Shown: piece by piece, positions 22,626-34,590 of the stretch
Layout: each line of letters starts with the position of its first letter
Position numbering within the stretch: the stretch's first letter is position 1
Assembly (NCBI RefSeq): GCF_003265705.1
Contig: NW_020312817.1
Coordinates: 46,007,113 to 46,071,112 of the forward strand
DNA length: 64,000 nt
Source: Callorhinus ursinus
Lineage: Eukaryota; Chordata; Mammalia; Carnivora; Otariidae
Reading direction: 5' to 3'
Notes under the pieces: model-generated
Databases searched by the model: none
Told to the model about the DNA's origin: nothing
What the model saw: only the letters and a program-made list of their open reading frames with translations
Translations under genes and position numbers: made by a program

Positions 22626-24339
22626 CTAACTATAACGGGTAGTATTTTCAGTCAAGGCCGAACATATTCTTGGAAAATATTAGAACTGAATCTAACAGGA
22701 TTCTTTATGTTATTCTTATAAGCTCATTGGAAACTTTTGGACAAACTACTACTCTAAGCTATCACAATCATTTAAAAATCAAAACCAATCAACTAACCAA
22801 ACAAAAAAACCTGTAAGTAAAGCCCCAAAGGTGACCTAACTTTAATGCCCAAGGTAAATTTTTTTTAAGTACAAAATAGTCCCTGTCATCATCATCATCA
22901 TTTTGATATAGTTCATTGCATTTAGAAACAGTATGACATTGTTTCTGGAATAAAAATCTATTATCCATATTAAAGCATTTTGACTCTAGAGTATTTCTTG
23001 GATTTTAATTAGAATTATGATTATGTGACCTATCAAGAATTGGGGACATAAGATCCTAAAGAGTATTGCATTAGGCAAAGATTTTGTGTAACTAGTTGTA
23101 CTGATAATTTAGCATATACTTTCAAAAATAATAATTTCAGAAGATGAAACCTTGTGTCTCAAAAGGTAAACACTGTACTTCAAGGTTAACATGACTTTCT
23201 CTTTGAGTTCATTTCCAGTGGGTTTATCGGGCAATTGCAGAGGAACATAACAATTAGTACTCAATATAGAGGTAAAAAATAATGCTGTTAACATAACATT
23301 TAGCATTTAAATATATGCTATTTATGTTTGCTATTGTTTCACATATATTATTTTGAATATTCAGGCTTCAAAGTGTGGCTCATACCAAGTGCTATGTTCA
23401 ACACATAATAGGGGATCAATTAATATTGGCCATTTCATAAGGCTCTGGCCATATATCTGTGACATTTCTGTATGCAAGAGAATTTTTTTTTATTTCAAAA
23501 CAGTTATACACAGCAATAAGTCACTGGACCAACAGAGAGTAACATAAATGGCTGTGATTTAACCCAAGAGCAAGTAAACTCTAGAAGATATTTCTTGTTC
23601 CCTAAAGCTGGATTTATCTAAAATAAAATCATGGGTGTTCTACCAGAGGAATACTCTTCAGACGTTGTATGCTAGAACAGACAACACATTTAAGTCAGCA
23701 TTGAGCATAAGGAATATAAGCAGAAGACATTCAACAGTAAATACTAGAGTGAATTTAGAGTGATTATTAACCAGATTGTTAGTGAAAATCAAAGTCAGGG
23801 CTAGAAAAATGTGGATTGGATTATAGGGTGTTCTGTCAAGAAGAGTAAATTATCTAATTCAGTTAATTAATTCTGGAATCTTGGTGATATGAGACTCCTT
23901 TCAAAAGCTGTATTGCAGGGTGCATTTCTACCAATCCTGGAGAAGCTATCTGATCCTGACAGGAATTATCCTTCGAAGGAAAAAAAAAGGCCGAAGTCTT
24001 GCTTCTCTTCTGGAGTTACTGTCTCCCTCTGATTTCAATCTTCCTTTTCATTATGTCAGGAAAGAACACTGCATTACACCATCAATAGAAGAGAAGGATG
24101 TGCATGGACACTTTTTCCCCCTCTCAGCTGACAGACAGGAAAAGGTGGTGCTTGCATGTAAAGTAAAATTGAGTTTTGATAGTTCCAGTAAATTTGATTA
24201 AGGTTACATGATAAATTGGACTGTTAAGGCTCACAAGTTGATTTGAGTTTTTGCTTAAACTGTATTTTTCTCATTTATATTTAAAGGCTGTATAATGTAA
24301 AGGAAAGTGCCTCAAAGTAGAAATTCAGGGACTTAAACT
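22626..24339. other. Non-coding stretch, nothing recognised
   Basis: Includes a short (ATC)n run near 22888-22901 and a 93-codon plus-strand frame at 23920-24201 with no recognisable domain. The frame has a lysine/arginine cluster from an A-run and is probably chance. A weak MIR/L2-tail-like phrase lies near 23390-23430. Confidence 0.5.
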
Positions 24340-24352
24340 ACACCTTGATCTT

Positions 24353-24550
24353 TTTTTAAAAAGATTTTTATTTATTTATTTGACAGAGAGAGACACAGCA
24401 AGAGAGAGAACACAAGCAGGGGGAGTGGGAGAGGGAGAAGCAGGCTTCCCGTGGAGCAGGGAGCCTGATGCGGGGCTCGATCCCAGGACCCTGGGATCAT
24501 GACCTGAGCCGAAGGCAGACGCTCAACGACTGAGCCACCCAGGTGCCCCG
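24353..24550 (-). mobile_element. CanSINE
   Basis: Inverted near-consensus copy ('gggatcatgacctgagccga', ending 'ctgagccacccaggtgcccc'). A 13-bp duplication with one mismatch (acaccttgatctt / acatcttgatctt) lies at 24340-24352 and 24551-24563. Confidence 0.96.
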
Positions 24551-24601
24551 ACATCTTGATCTTCCACTACTTGCAATTTAGACTCATTCTACTTATATTT
24601 C

Positions 24602-24969
24602 TGCCACAGACTGAATGGTTGAGTCCCCCTCTCCCCTCAAATTCACGAGTTGAAATAATTATTCCCAATATTAGGTTTTGGGGTTGGGGCCTATAAGAAG
24701 TGATTAGGTCATAGAGAGTCCTCATGAATCAGATTAGTGGTTTTATAAGAGACACCAGAGAGGTCCCTAGCCTCTTGTATCACATAAGGATTCAGTAAGA
24801 AAATACTGCCACCTATGAACCAGGAAGTGGGCTTTCATCTGCTACTGAATCTGCCAGTGTCTTGATCTTGGACTTCCCAGCCTCCAGAACTGTGAGAAAT
24901 AAATGTTTCTTATTTAAGCCACCCAGTCTACAGTATTTTTTGTTATAGCAATCTAAACAGACTAAGGCA
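24602..24969 (+). mobile_element. MLT1-type solo LTR (ERVL-MaLR)
   Basis: Full-length LTR with TG...CA ends. Landmarks: 'tgccacagactgaatggttg' at the start, 'gtgattaggtcatagagagt', 'tatgaaccaggaagtgggct', 'tgatcttggacttcccagcc', 'tccagaactgtgagaaataa' and 'aatctaaacagactaaggca' at the end. Flanking pentamers atttc (24597-24601) and gtttc (24970-24974) match at 4 of 5. No internal retroviral region is present, so it is a solo LTR with no coding capacity. Confidence 0.92.
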
Positions 24970-24974
24970 GTTTC

Positions 24975-27182
24975 CTTATTTATAAAATAAAGGCAATAAC
25001 ACCTCTAGAAGCTATGTTCCCAAACTTAAACACACTAATAATTTCTTGGGAGGTGCAGTCCCAGGGGAGTAAAAGTGATGGGGAAAGGGAAGAGAGGCAG
25101 GTTAGCAGGGAAAGTAAATGCAATGTGATGCACTCCTGAGCTAGCCACAGCTTCATGAGACAACATGGGCATTTGTGAGATCAAGTGGGTCATCTTCAAA
25201 CATGTCATGTGTTATCTTTTAACACCGGGTCACTGTGGAGAAAGAAGGGAGATACATTTATCTGCTAGGCCTCCTTATGTCTTGTCTCCCGTCGGTCAAA
25301 ATTTGCCTTAGCACATTAATTCCACTATACTTTCAAGTTGAGTTGACTTCCCTCATGCATCTGCTTGAGAAACTAGATCTTATGACTCACAGTGCAATCT
25401 TTCATATGAGACTCTCAGGGAAGAGAGAAGCCACATCCACCCATTCTGGATGGCTAGGACCTGCATGCTTGTACTAAAGTGTCTCTTGTAGCAGTGGGCA
25501 CAATGGATACTGTCAAAACCCAATCCTCTGGTGAAGGAGGCTGCCAGAGCAGGGGATATTCAGCCAAAGGGCTGTGATAGTGGCACCCAGGGCTCTCTGG
25601 TGGGTGAGAAGCCAAGGTCCCAGGAGTTCGGTGAGTCCGAGTAAATCAGGCTTATATGTTGAACTGTAACATATACTTTAAGAAACAAAGGCTTAATCTT
25701 TCTAAAAATTGTCAACACTTATTCTTTGAGTAATGTCTAGGAAATTACACTGTTTCTATGTGACCAGCTGGCATTTTGAAATCTGTAGGTTTTTGGGAAC
25801 AAAGTGTTCCCTATCTCTTTTATATTACTCTGAGAGTTTACGAAGTCTACATGGTTCTGGCAGAACTCATATATTAGCAAGTAAAAATTGTCCTAATTTT
25901 GTCAGTCAGGAAAAATAAAGTAATGAGGATTCTGACAGCATCAGGTGACATCCATTGACGATGCTTGAAACAATTTAATTTGCCATTTGTGGACTGCACA
26001 AGGATGCATTTGCTCCACTTATTAAAGATCATGTCTGGTCCTGAATCGAGAGTCCTTTAACATTTCCAGAATGGGCTGGAAAAAAATTGTTCATAAAAAT
26101 ATAGGGCATTAAGTAGGATAGTCCCACATGATACATATTATCTTTTCATTTGGGTTAGAGAATTGAATTTCCTAAAACTGACCTGAGGCTTAATCAATTA
26201 TCTAAATGATTTACTCACCTGACAAGAATGCACATATCTGCAACTTTTTGGGTAACAGAAAAAAGTAGATTTTTATTTGAATAATTTTTAATTGATAATA
26301 GGGATTCTCCTGAGAAAATAGGACTAAGGAGGCATTCTCAGGGAAGAAGGGGCACAGAAAGGAGTGCCACACCTGATCATATTTGCTGGTAAAGCTGGAA
26401 TTCATATTTCCCTCCTTCTCTCCCTCCCTCCTTTCCTTCTTTCTCTTTACCAACTATAGTTCATATCACATGAATGTAGAACATCTACATTGGAGGATAA
26501 GGGACTGTGGAAATCAGCAAGACTAGAAAACTCAGCTTCAACTTGAAGTTGTCTCTGAGTGATGCCATCAAGGCAGAATGGAATGAGACTAATATATATC
26601 ACGCTTCTGGGGATAAAATGACAGAAAGTAAATTGTACGTTTTTCTTTAAATAATTTTTCATTTCCTTTTTATTGTATTAGTTAAGGACGTTAGTCAAAA
26701 ATCCTTTGAAAAGAACATCTTCCCCCAGGTAAAAGTAACAACAGGACTTTTGTAGCACTATGAGCCTGGGAGCTGAAAACACCTCAGGAATAGGACTCAA
26801 AGCTGGCAATAAATTAGAGTGAATTCTTCACAAGTTTTCTACTGCAACCAAATGACTCAGAGTTTTTCCCTTTTTAAGTAGGGGTCAAAGCTTACCAGAT
26901 AAAGAGTATTATCTCCTGGGAAGCAGGAATGCTGCTGTGCATCCCCTAATGTTTGTGAATCAGTACATACACAGTCTATTTGTTTCAGAAACTAGTGTCT
27001 TTCTTATATAAATAAACTGCTTACTTGGGACAATAGCTTAAAATTTTTTTAAGTGTTAATATCTGTAAGTCAAATATGTTTGAATATATGTGTGCATGCG
27101 TTAAAACTGGTCTTATAGTAGGTATTGTAATGGAAACATTTAACATGCTAATGATAATTTTCCTTAGTATATTGTAATAATT
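24975..27182. other. Non-coding stretch, nothing recognised apart from a CT-rich tract
   Basis: No gene supported. A frame of 80 codons at 25235-25477 has no recognisable domain. A pyrimidine-rich (TTCC/TCCC)n tract is at 26408-26448. Confidence 0.5.
26408..26448. repeat. Pyrimidine-rich tract, (TCCC/TTCC)n-like
   Basis: About 40 bases almost entirely C and T on the plus strand (tttccctccttctctccctc onward). Confidence 0.85.
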
Positions 27183-27198
27183 TAAAGCTAATTTGAAG

Positions 27199-27393
27199 GG
27201 GCGCCTGGGTGGCTCAGTCGTTAAGCGTCTGCCTTCGGCTCAGGTCATGATCCCAGGGTCCTGGGATCGAGCCCCACATCGGGCTCTCTGCTCAGCGGGA
27301 AGCCTGCTTCTCCTTCTCCCACTCTCCCTGCTTGTGTTCCCTCTCTTGCTGTGTCTCTCCCTGTCAAATAAATAAATAAAACCTTAAAAAAAA
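27199..27393 (+). mobile_element. CanSINE, young-looking copy
   Basis: Head 'ggcgcctgggtggctcagtc', core 'gttaagcgtctgccttcggc', closest here to what I take as consensus. It has a perfect 16-bp target duplication (taaagctaatttgaag) at 27183-27198 and 27394-27409. The intact duplication and kept CpGs point to a recent insertion that may differ between related species. Confidence 0.97.
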
Positions 27394-27641
27394 TAAAGCT
27401 AATTTGAAGTTGTTAACTTGAGGATTTTTGTTTTGTTTTCTCTTGATTGTTTTAACTATAGAGGATGATGATTCTGTACACTACAGCACCAAAGAAAAGA
27501 ACTGTGGGCATTATATTAATACAAGTTTTATAAAATTGAGTTTTATGCTATAGTACCAGTTTTGCACTTTAACTATGCCTTTCCCCATTTTATTTACTTT
27601 CACATAAGTAGGACATTCTCTCACAATACCAGTAAGTGGTA

Positions 27642-28078
27642 TGTTATGGACTTAGTGTGTCTCCTCAAAAGAGATATGTTGGAAATCTAACCTCCACCGT
27701 ACCTCAGTGTGACCTTATTTAAAGATAGGGTATGTACAGAATTAATTAAGTTAAAATGAGGTCAGTAGAGTGGGCCCTAATCCATTATGACTTGTTTCCT
27801 TATAAAAAGGGCAACTTTGGATACAGATGCACGTAGAGGGAAGATGATGTCAGTTTATAGGGAGGATACCATTTACAAGCCAGAAAATGCCTGAGGCTAC
27901 CAGAAAGTAAATGAGAGAGAGAGGCATGGAACAGTTTTACTCTCACAGACCTCAGAGGGAACCAACCCTGCTGACGTTTTGATTTTGAACTCAGACTTCA
28001 GAACTGTGTGGCAATACATTTCTTTTATTTAGGTCATCTAGTTTGTGGTATTTATAGTAGCCCCAGGAAACTAATACA
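27642..28078 (+). mobile_element. MLT1-type LTR (ERVL-MaLR)
   Basis: Landmarks in order: 'tgttatggacttagtgtgtc', 'taattaagttaaaatgaggt', 'gtgggccctaatccattatg', 'tttccttataaaaagggcaa', 'ggaaccaaccctgctgacgt', 'tttaggtcatctagtttgtg', ending 'ggaaactaataca'. No matching 5-bp flank is visible, so ends are set by homology. No internal retroviral sequence. Confidence 0.88.
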
Positions 28079-28394
28079 AGAAACTTCTCCAAAGTCATTC
28101 TCAAGATGATGTATTTGGGGTTCTGGGTACTCCATTGATCATCCTGGGAAATGACATACATAACAATGTCATTGTTGCTGAGTTTAAGAAAATATGACTA
28201 CTTTGACTTTATTATCATATACAAATGTTCTGCCTTGGGGTAAATATAAACAAAAATATTTACTTACTCCGTGTATGAAGTTTTCTCAGTTGAAAAAGAA
28301 GTCCAACATATAAGAAAATAGCAAAAATGATGGGAAAAAAGAAAAGGGAGTATGTAGTTGTAAAATTCTCTATAGAAGAAATTTAAGATGACAC

Positions 28395-28560
28395 ACAAAT
28401 TTCTGTTCCCTGGTGTACAAATCCTATGTAATCCTCACCCCTTAAATATGAAGAAGACTTGTTAATAAAATGTAGTTTACTCCCATGATTATTTTGGAAG
28501 AGGAATTTTGCAAATGTAATTAAGTTTCTTAGTCATTTAAGTATACTGGGTGAAAATCCT
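28395..28560 (+). mobile_element. Possible MaLR LTR fragment
   Basis: 'atcctatgtaatcctcaccc', 'ctcccatgattattttggaa' and 'attttgcaaatgtaattaag' resemble old MaLR LTR phrases. Short and diverged, so tentative. Confidence 0.4.
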
Positions 28561-29960
28561 TAAGGCCAACACCACTTGTAGGCAAGTATCTTTAATTTGG
28601 AATTTGTAGAAATAATAAGCTCTTCCTTACACTCTTCTAAATGTATGTTCTTTGATAGCTATAGGTTTATGTTCAGTGATGATGAGTGATATATGAAGAG
28701 GGTCTAGAAAATGATATGTTGTGAACAAGCAGATATTACATATGTGTATTGTTTTCAAATTTTACACTTTTTGGAGCTTGAGGCATTATTTTACATGCTC
28801 TTATACTGCTGGCAGGCATCACGAGCTCAAGAAAGTTTCCAAGATTCTGTAAGCAAATTATTTTTCATCTTCCTTGACTTAATCTCACATTTCTAGGAAG
28901 CCATGGTGAGTAAAAGGTCACTGGTAGTCGCAATGTAATCTATATTAGATTTTCAGATAATCCTTGACTATTCTGAATAATAACTGATGCCTGTCTAGTT
29001 TCCTAAAATTAGCTCCAACAGAAATGCCCTTCTTCCCATTTCTTATTCATAATGTCAGCTACTTTTATAACAGCTGCATTTGGAATATATTCATCTTGTC
29101 ATAAAAAGCAAATCTACCATCTATTGCTGAATGTAAGACAGCAAGGAGGTTTGATGGTATTCATAGACCATATCATGCTTCTTTTGAGATGTCTTTGCCA
29201 TCAGAAAATAATGTGAATAGTTTGAAAAGGTTCACTGGCAAACCTCTCGCCTGTTACTGAAATGTAGTTTATCTCTGCATTCATATTGATTTTTATAAAG
29301 GGAGCTGAAGTTTGAAATTTACTTAATACTTAGATTTTGTACTTCTATAAGAATTATAAATATGTTATTATTAGAAACTCTTCAAATATTAAATGATACA
29401 TTCTGAAAATGTATAATTATTATGAATTTCAAGTATGGTTTTGAAAATAATTCAGAAGAATTATATCTTAAATTTGATTTTTCAGTGTGTTACATTTTTA
29501 CAGTGAGAAGAATGGCTACAAAATGATATGAAATAAAATTTCAATCTTTAACTTACCTAAAAGGCAGTTTTCAGTCCGTCAAAATAACAGACAAGGGTAA
29601 AAGATCTAGAGATGATGTTTTAGATGTACTTCCAGAAGTACTATAATTATATAAAATGTAATATTTTCTTTATCTTGCTTCTTTTATTTAGCAAATTAAT
29701 GAATGAAAGAAGCTAATATATAAAGCTTTTAAGTAAAAATAAGATACTGGCCAACTTAAGAAACTTCAGAAAAACATGTAGCTTTTGTGCGCAGTGGGTT
29801 ATCTTTCCCCATTGCACACTCTAAGGAATAAAGAATTTGTGTCTTATAGAATTCTTTTTTGCCCATAATACAGGATTATGTTACAAAAAACTAAGTTTAT
29901 TATAATAATTTTGTTTTAATAAAACTCTAACCTCTCCCATTCTGGGTTCTAATAGTCTAC
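28561..29960. other. Non-coding stretch, nothing recognised
   Basis: No repeat or gene supported. Frames are short. Confidence 0.5.
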
Positions 29961-29970
29961 TGTGCAACAG

Positions 29971-30350
29971 TGTGGATAGAGCTAGAGGATATTATGCTGA
30001 GTGATCTAGTCAGTCAGAGAAAGACAAATATCAATAATTTCACTTATATTGGAATAGTTCACTCATAATGGAATTTAGGAAACATCACAGATGAACATAG
30101 AGAAAGGGAAGGATAAATAAAAGAAGATAAAAAAAGAAAGGGAGGCAAATCAGTTTGTTAACCGTAGGAAACAAACTGAGGGTTGCTGGAGGGGAAGTGG
30201 GTTCGGGGGGGATAGGGTAATTGGGTGATGGGCATTAAGGAGGGCATTTGATGTAATGAGCACTGGGTGTTATATGCAACTGATGAATCACTAAATTATA
30301 CCCCTGAAACTAATAATACATTATATGTTAATTAAATTGAATTTAAAAAA
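29971..30350 (+). mobile_element. Carnivore L1 3' end, 5'-truncated
   Basis: Starts in the last ORF2 codons ('gtggatagagctagaggata', 'cagagaaagacaaatatcaa'), then a 3' UTR with 'gaaacaaactgagggttgct', 'gggcattaaggagggcattt' and 'gatgtaatgagcactgggtg', ending in an A-rich tail. Same 3' UTR type as the L1 at 14695-16906. No target duplication found. Confidence 0.9.
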
Positions 30351-30355
30351 ATGTC

Positions 30356-31309
30356 ATAAATCAACATGATGACTTAAAGGGGATTGGGAAGAAGTCAAAA
30401 TTCTTATTATAGCTCACAAATCAAAATAAATCTCTTCACCTTTTGGAATTTTTAGAAACATAACTTTCTTATATCAAATGAAAGACAATTTTATAGGAAT
30501 TCTATAGAAAGGGGTAATATTATGAATATTTTGAAGTTCGTAAGCAATTTGATGTATTAGAACATTTGTAACTACAAATGGCTGGTAGATTTTCAAGGCA
30601 ATCATCAAGAAAAATAAATTCAAACCTGGACTGTGGAGGGAATAAACAAGGCTGTTTACTACTATCAAACTCTGTCATTACTTAGAGCTTAGCCAGACTG
30701 GCACTTTGTCATATTTGTTCTTTGTTGCTGTAAGCTTCAGAAATCAGGTGACTTTACTAATTCTTTTAAGAGGTTACTACTAACTTTATAAGCTTTTCAG
30801 GTTTTAGTTTCTTTTTCTTCTGTCTTTTCTGACTCCTAAAGCAGATTAATAAGCATGATCTAAAAGGCATGAAATCATTAAAGCTTAACCCTTCTAAACT
30901 TTGGTTGTCAAGGTGATGTTTATTATTACTAGAAAATGTTTTGGTGTTACTGCAGTCCATTTTAATTTAGACCATAATGAGGAAGGGACTTTTTTTTAAG
31001 TATCTCTTTCATTAATCCATTTGACTCTATCTTAGCCATTACCAATATAATATGAGATATTCTCCATTTATCTAATGAAATAGCTGCCTAAATGGTTTCC
31101 CTCCATCTATACAAATTATCTACACACTTTTTGGATCATTAATCCTTAGAGAAAATTTTTTCTGAGCAATGCCTCAATATATGCCTTTTGGTTTTTTAAA
31201 AAGTATAAAAATAGATATTTAAAAGAATGAGACTACCTAAATAGTAGCTCTAACTTTCTTTCTTTCCTTCTAATATATCAGCTTGCATACCTTACTTTGT
31301 AGACCACTG
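30356..31309. other. Non-coding stretch, nothing recognised
   Basis: No supported feature. Confidence 0.5.
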
Positions 31310-31590
31310 CTACAGAGTGGATTCTGCTATTGGCACAGTACTTTGTTTTAAAAATAATCATGCTGCTTACTTCACTAAAATCTTTCAGTACTACCCTACT
31401 TCTCTTAGGATAAAAGGCTTACATGCTTACCCTGGCTATAAAGCCCTGCATTTTTTGACCGGGCCCAAACTCTTCAGCACTGTCTTCTATCACTCTACAT
31501 CTCTAGGTGCATTCTACCAGTGGCTTCTATCCCTTTCTTGGCCCTTTCATGTTCCTTTCTACCACAAGGTCCTCATTCAGGCTGCACAGG
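31310..31590 (+). mobile_element. L2 LINE fragment, sense
   Basis: 'aggataaaaggcttacatgc', 'taccctggctataaagccct', 'ttcttggccctttcatgttc' follow the L2 3' coding region. A 114-codon frame lies over it (31317-31661), but it does not form an intact L2 domain and is not called a gene. Confidence 0.65.
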
Positions 31591-31634
31591 GGAATCACAT
31601 CCATTTGAAGACTGCAGAACTGATTGAGAAGAGG

Positions 31635-32250
31635 CTTCAGCGAAGACTAGAGACTGGTTAGGGGATGTTATCATAATGCTGGAGAGAGATGGTATTGGCC
31701 TGACCTGCAGCAGTGGAGAAAAATGAAGAGAAGGTAAATTTGGGAAATATTTAGGATTTGGAGTTGTCAGAACCTGGCAGTTGACTGAATATGGCTTGTG
31801 AAGTGAGTGCTGATTTAAGAGTGATTTTCTAGTTCTAGGCTTGGGGCCTTTTATTGAGATAGGGAAGTTGGGAGGGAAAACAGATTTGGAGAGGAAAGAT
31901 CATGATTAATTTTGGACATGCTGATTTTAAGATTTTTATGGCAACAATCAACTGTGTGTGAAATACAGAGGAGATGCTAGCTTAGATATTTGGATTTTTT
32001 AAATAATCAGCAAGTGATAATTGGAACTATACAAATAGATGTGATCATTCCATTTTAACATTAAAATGGCAAAGGAAGAAAGGGACATCAACACTTGACA
32101 GACAAGAAAATGAAGAACTCACAAATGAAGTTGTGAAAAGGTCTAAGGGATGAGCAAAAAGAGTGAAAAGTGTGAAAATCCTGAAAAGCACCGTGCGTGA
32201 AAGCCAAAGGAAGTGCCTTTTACAAAGGTTGGCTGATAAGGTGAGAACTA
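31635..32250 (-). mobile_element. L2 LINE fragment, antisense
   Basis: 'ggatttggagttgtcagaac', 'gaagtgagtgctgatttaag', 'tattgagatagggaagttgg' and 'attaattttggacatgctga' match the antisense of the L2 region also present at 8240-9700. It lies next to a sense L2 piece with opposite orientation. Confidence 0.5.
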
Positions 32251-34224
32251 AATGTACTATGAGGTCAGATAGCTTTAAAATTGAGAACATATGTATTAGA
32301 TAATCTAAAAGGACTTTGTTGTGACCAGGCCAAGACCATAGCAAAAGAGTTATGGCAAAGCCTCTTGTAACTGGGTATGTGCTTGTGTATGTGTTTTATA
32401 TATATAATTTTTATCAAAATATGATTAAATATATATAATTAGATGCAAATTTATCTATTTAAATAGATGAAAAATTAGGGAAAATAAAAATAGATGTAGA
32501 AAAGTAAGATAAAGGTGGGGTAAACTTAATGAATAAATATTTGCAAATTTTTTTTTTTGCTTTTGATGACATGGGCTACAAATTTGGTTCTGAGCTTCCA
32601 GAAAACAAAAATAAACAGACAAAAAAAATATATATATATATGATAAGGTATAAGATACAATGAGTTCATTAGTAAAAAACATAAAAGTGGCTCAGAGGAA
32701 ATATATATAAATAAATAGCATATACATAAATAATATTTATTATTTTATATATAGACATATTTATACTTTACATATATATGATATATAATAAAACTGATTA
32801 TTTATTTTAATTAATTAATTTATTTTTGGTCCAGAGACTTGCTGTGTTATAGCATAATGAACCATGACAAAAATACTCCTTTTCCTAACAATATTCCTCA
32901 CTGTTTAAACATAAGCTGAAAAAGCAATTTTATAACAACAGGCCAAAAATTTCAACACCATTCGTAGCCTGAATTCCTTAAAGGTAAAATTTGCAATATA
33001 TAGATAAATGAATGCACCTCCTATATTTTAAAAGCAATTGTTTTTGACACTTTCTGTCTCTCCTGAGATTTCAGATTATGTGCTTTGGCAAGAATCTGAA
33101 GTACAAGTTGCAAGTTTTCTGATTAGGAGTGGATTTATACAAATTAGTGGCAAATAGAAGAAGCTGGCATATTCCTATACAAATTCAGGAGCCTAATCAG
33201 TTGTAAATGACTGACTAGTCTGATTCACTATAGAATTTGATGCAAAGAGCATTTGTGGACAAAGTGGTCTTCAGAAATAATTATGGATGACTGAAATCGC
33301 CACAGTATATTTCATAGAATTCACCCACACTATTTACAGTCTAAAGTTTTTCATAGCAGATATTTTCTACTCCTCATCCAAGCATTCCCAAATCACGCAA
33401 TTTCCTGCTAAAGGTGAGCAGATACATTTCTTATAAAGTGTTCTTCTAAGTAAGTCTATGATTTAAACTAATTTACAGAATTGCAATCAAATACTTAAGT
33501 CAATAACTTTTAAGGTAATGTTCAAAAAAAATGTTGATTTTATCATTGAGGCACTATTTGGGAATCCTTGGTTAGACAATTGCCCAAAGACATCATTCTT
33601 GTATGTAACAATAAAATTATATCACAAGCTTGGCGAAAATGTGTTTATTCAGAGTGACAGGCTGGTATGCACCCAGTTTATCCAAAATTAATTTTGAGTA
33701 ATCAAGGTAAACATTAAACAAAGGCGGGTTTCCAAAATACATAATCTTTCACACCACCTAACATTATTATTTGATTTGTTAGGACACCATACCTGTAGAC
33801 ATTGACACTCAAGTGATGTTAAAGTATAGGTCTTATAAAAGCCCCATTAACCAGCATCGTAAAAATGGTTCATAGATTATAGACATAACCAGTTCTACTG
33901 CATGCAGGTGTAAAGAGTAAAATTCAATAAAATTTTCAAAGTCTTATATTCTCCCTGACATATGTCTTTAACAGGTGAAAGAGAAAGTAAACAGGGCTTA
34001 ATAATGAAATAACCCTACTGAAAACCTGCTGACTCTTCATGAAAAACATAGGCTTCAGCATTTTCAGTTGTATTTATTGAACATCCACATGTTTCAAGCA
34101 TCTGAAACAGATTCATGACAATGAATCAATCAAAATCTCATGTAATTTTATTATTATTTTCAACAAGCAAGTCATTTGGATAAGACACTGCACTCATTCA
34201 CTCATTGATTCATTAATTCCATAC
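32251..34224. other. AT-rich non-coding stretch with low-complexity tracts
   Basis: Contains TA-rich runs near 32398-32445, 32626-32642 and 32700-32830. No gene or named repeat is supported. Confidence 0.55.
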
Positions 34225-34590
34225 AAAGCTGAGTTTCTTACTTTGTGCCAGTGACTGGGCTGGGTGAAGTTATAGAGATATAGCCGTTAAAAAACCTTTC
34301 TTTAGCTCTACTGGAGCTTACAGTTTAATAAATCATTTAACTCAAAGATTTTCAGGTGATTTTTATGTGACAGATATTGTGCTAAATATTTTACATAAAT
34401 TATTTGTAATGCTCTTAGAAAATCCTTGAATGGATATCATGTTTTGTGCATATTTTCTTGTTCAATATATTGAGATGCAGAGAATTTGAGTACAATTCAC
34501 CCAAATTCACATAGTTAGCAAATGTCAGAGCTGGTGTTTAAACCTGAGTAGTAAGACTCTAGAGTGTACACATTTTGTCAATGCTATGTA
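34225..34590 (-). mobile_element. MIR / L2-tail fragments, antisense
   Basis: 'ctttgtgccagtgactgggc' through 'ctctactggagcttacagtt' resembles an antisense L2 3' tail. 'tgacagatattgtgctaaat' through 'tcagagctggtgtttaaacc' resembles antisense MIR. Two old fragments are probably adjacent, and the border near 34330 is unclear. Confidence 0.6.

Noticed and set aside
24602..24969. Intact endogenous retrovirus around the MLT1 LTRs
   Set aside because: Only single LTRs are present; no internal gag, pol or env-like sequence lies next to them.
27199..27290. tRNA gene in the SINE heads (A- and B-box-like motifs)
   Set aside because: The tRNA-like part belongs to CanSINE copies with SINE tails and target duplications, not to a functional cloverleaf.
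27193..27375. Repeated 60-codon frames with 'RLPSAQVMIPGSWDRAP' type sequence (also at 24372-24554 and inside 21486-21734)
   Set aside because: The same peptide recurs because each is a CanSINE body translated; no selection for coding is expected.
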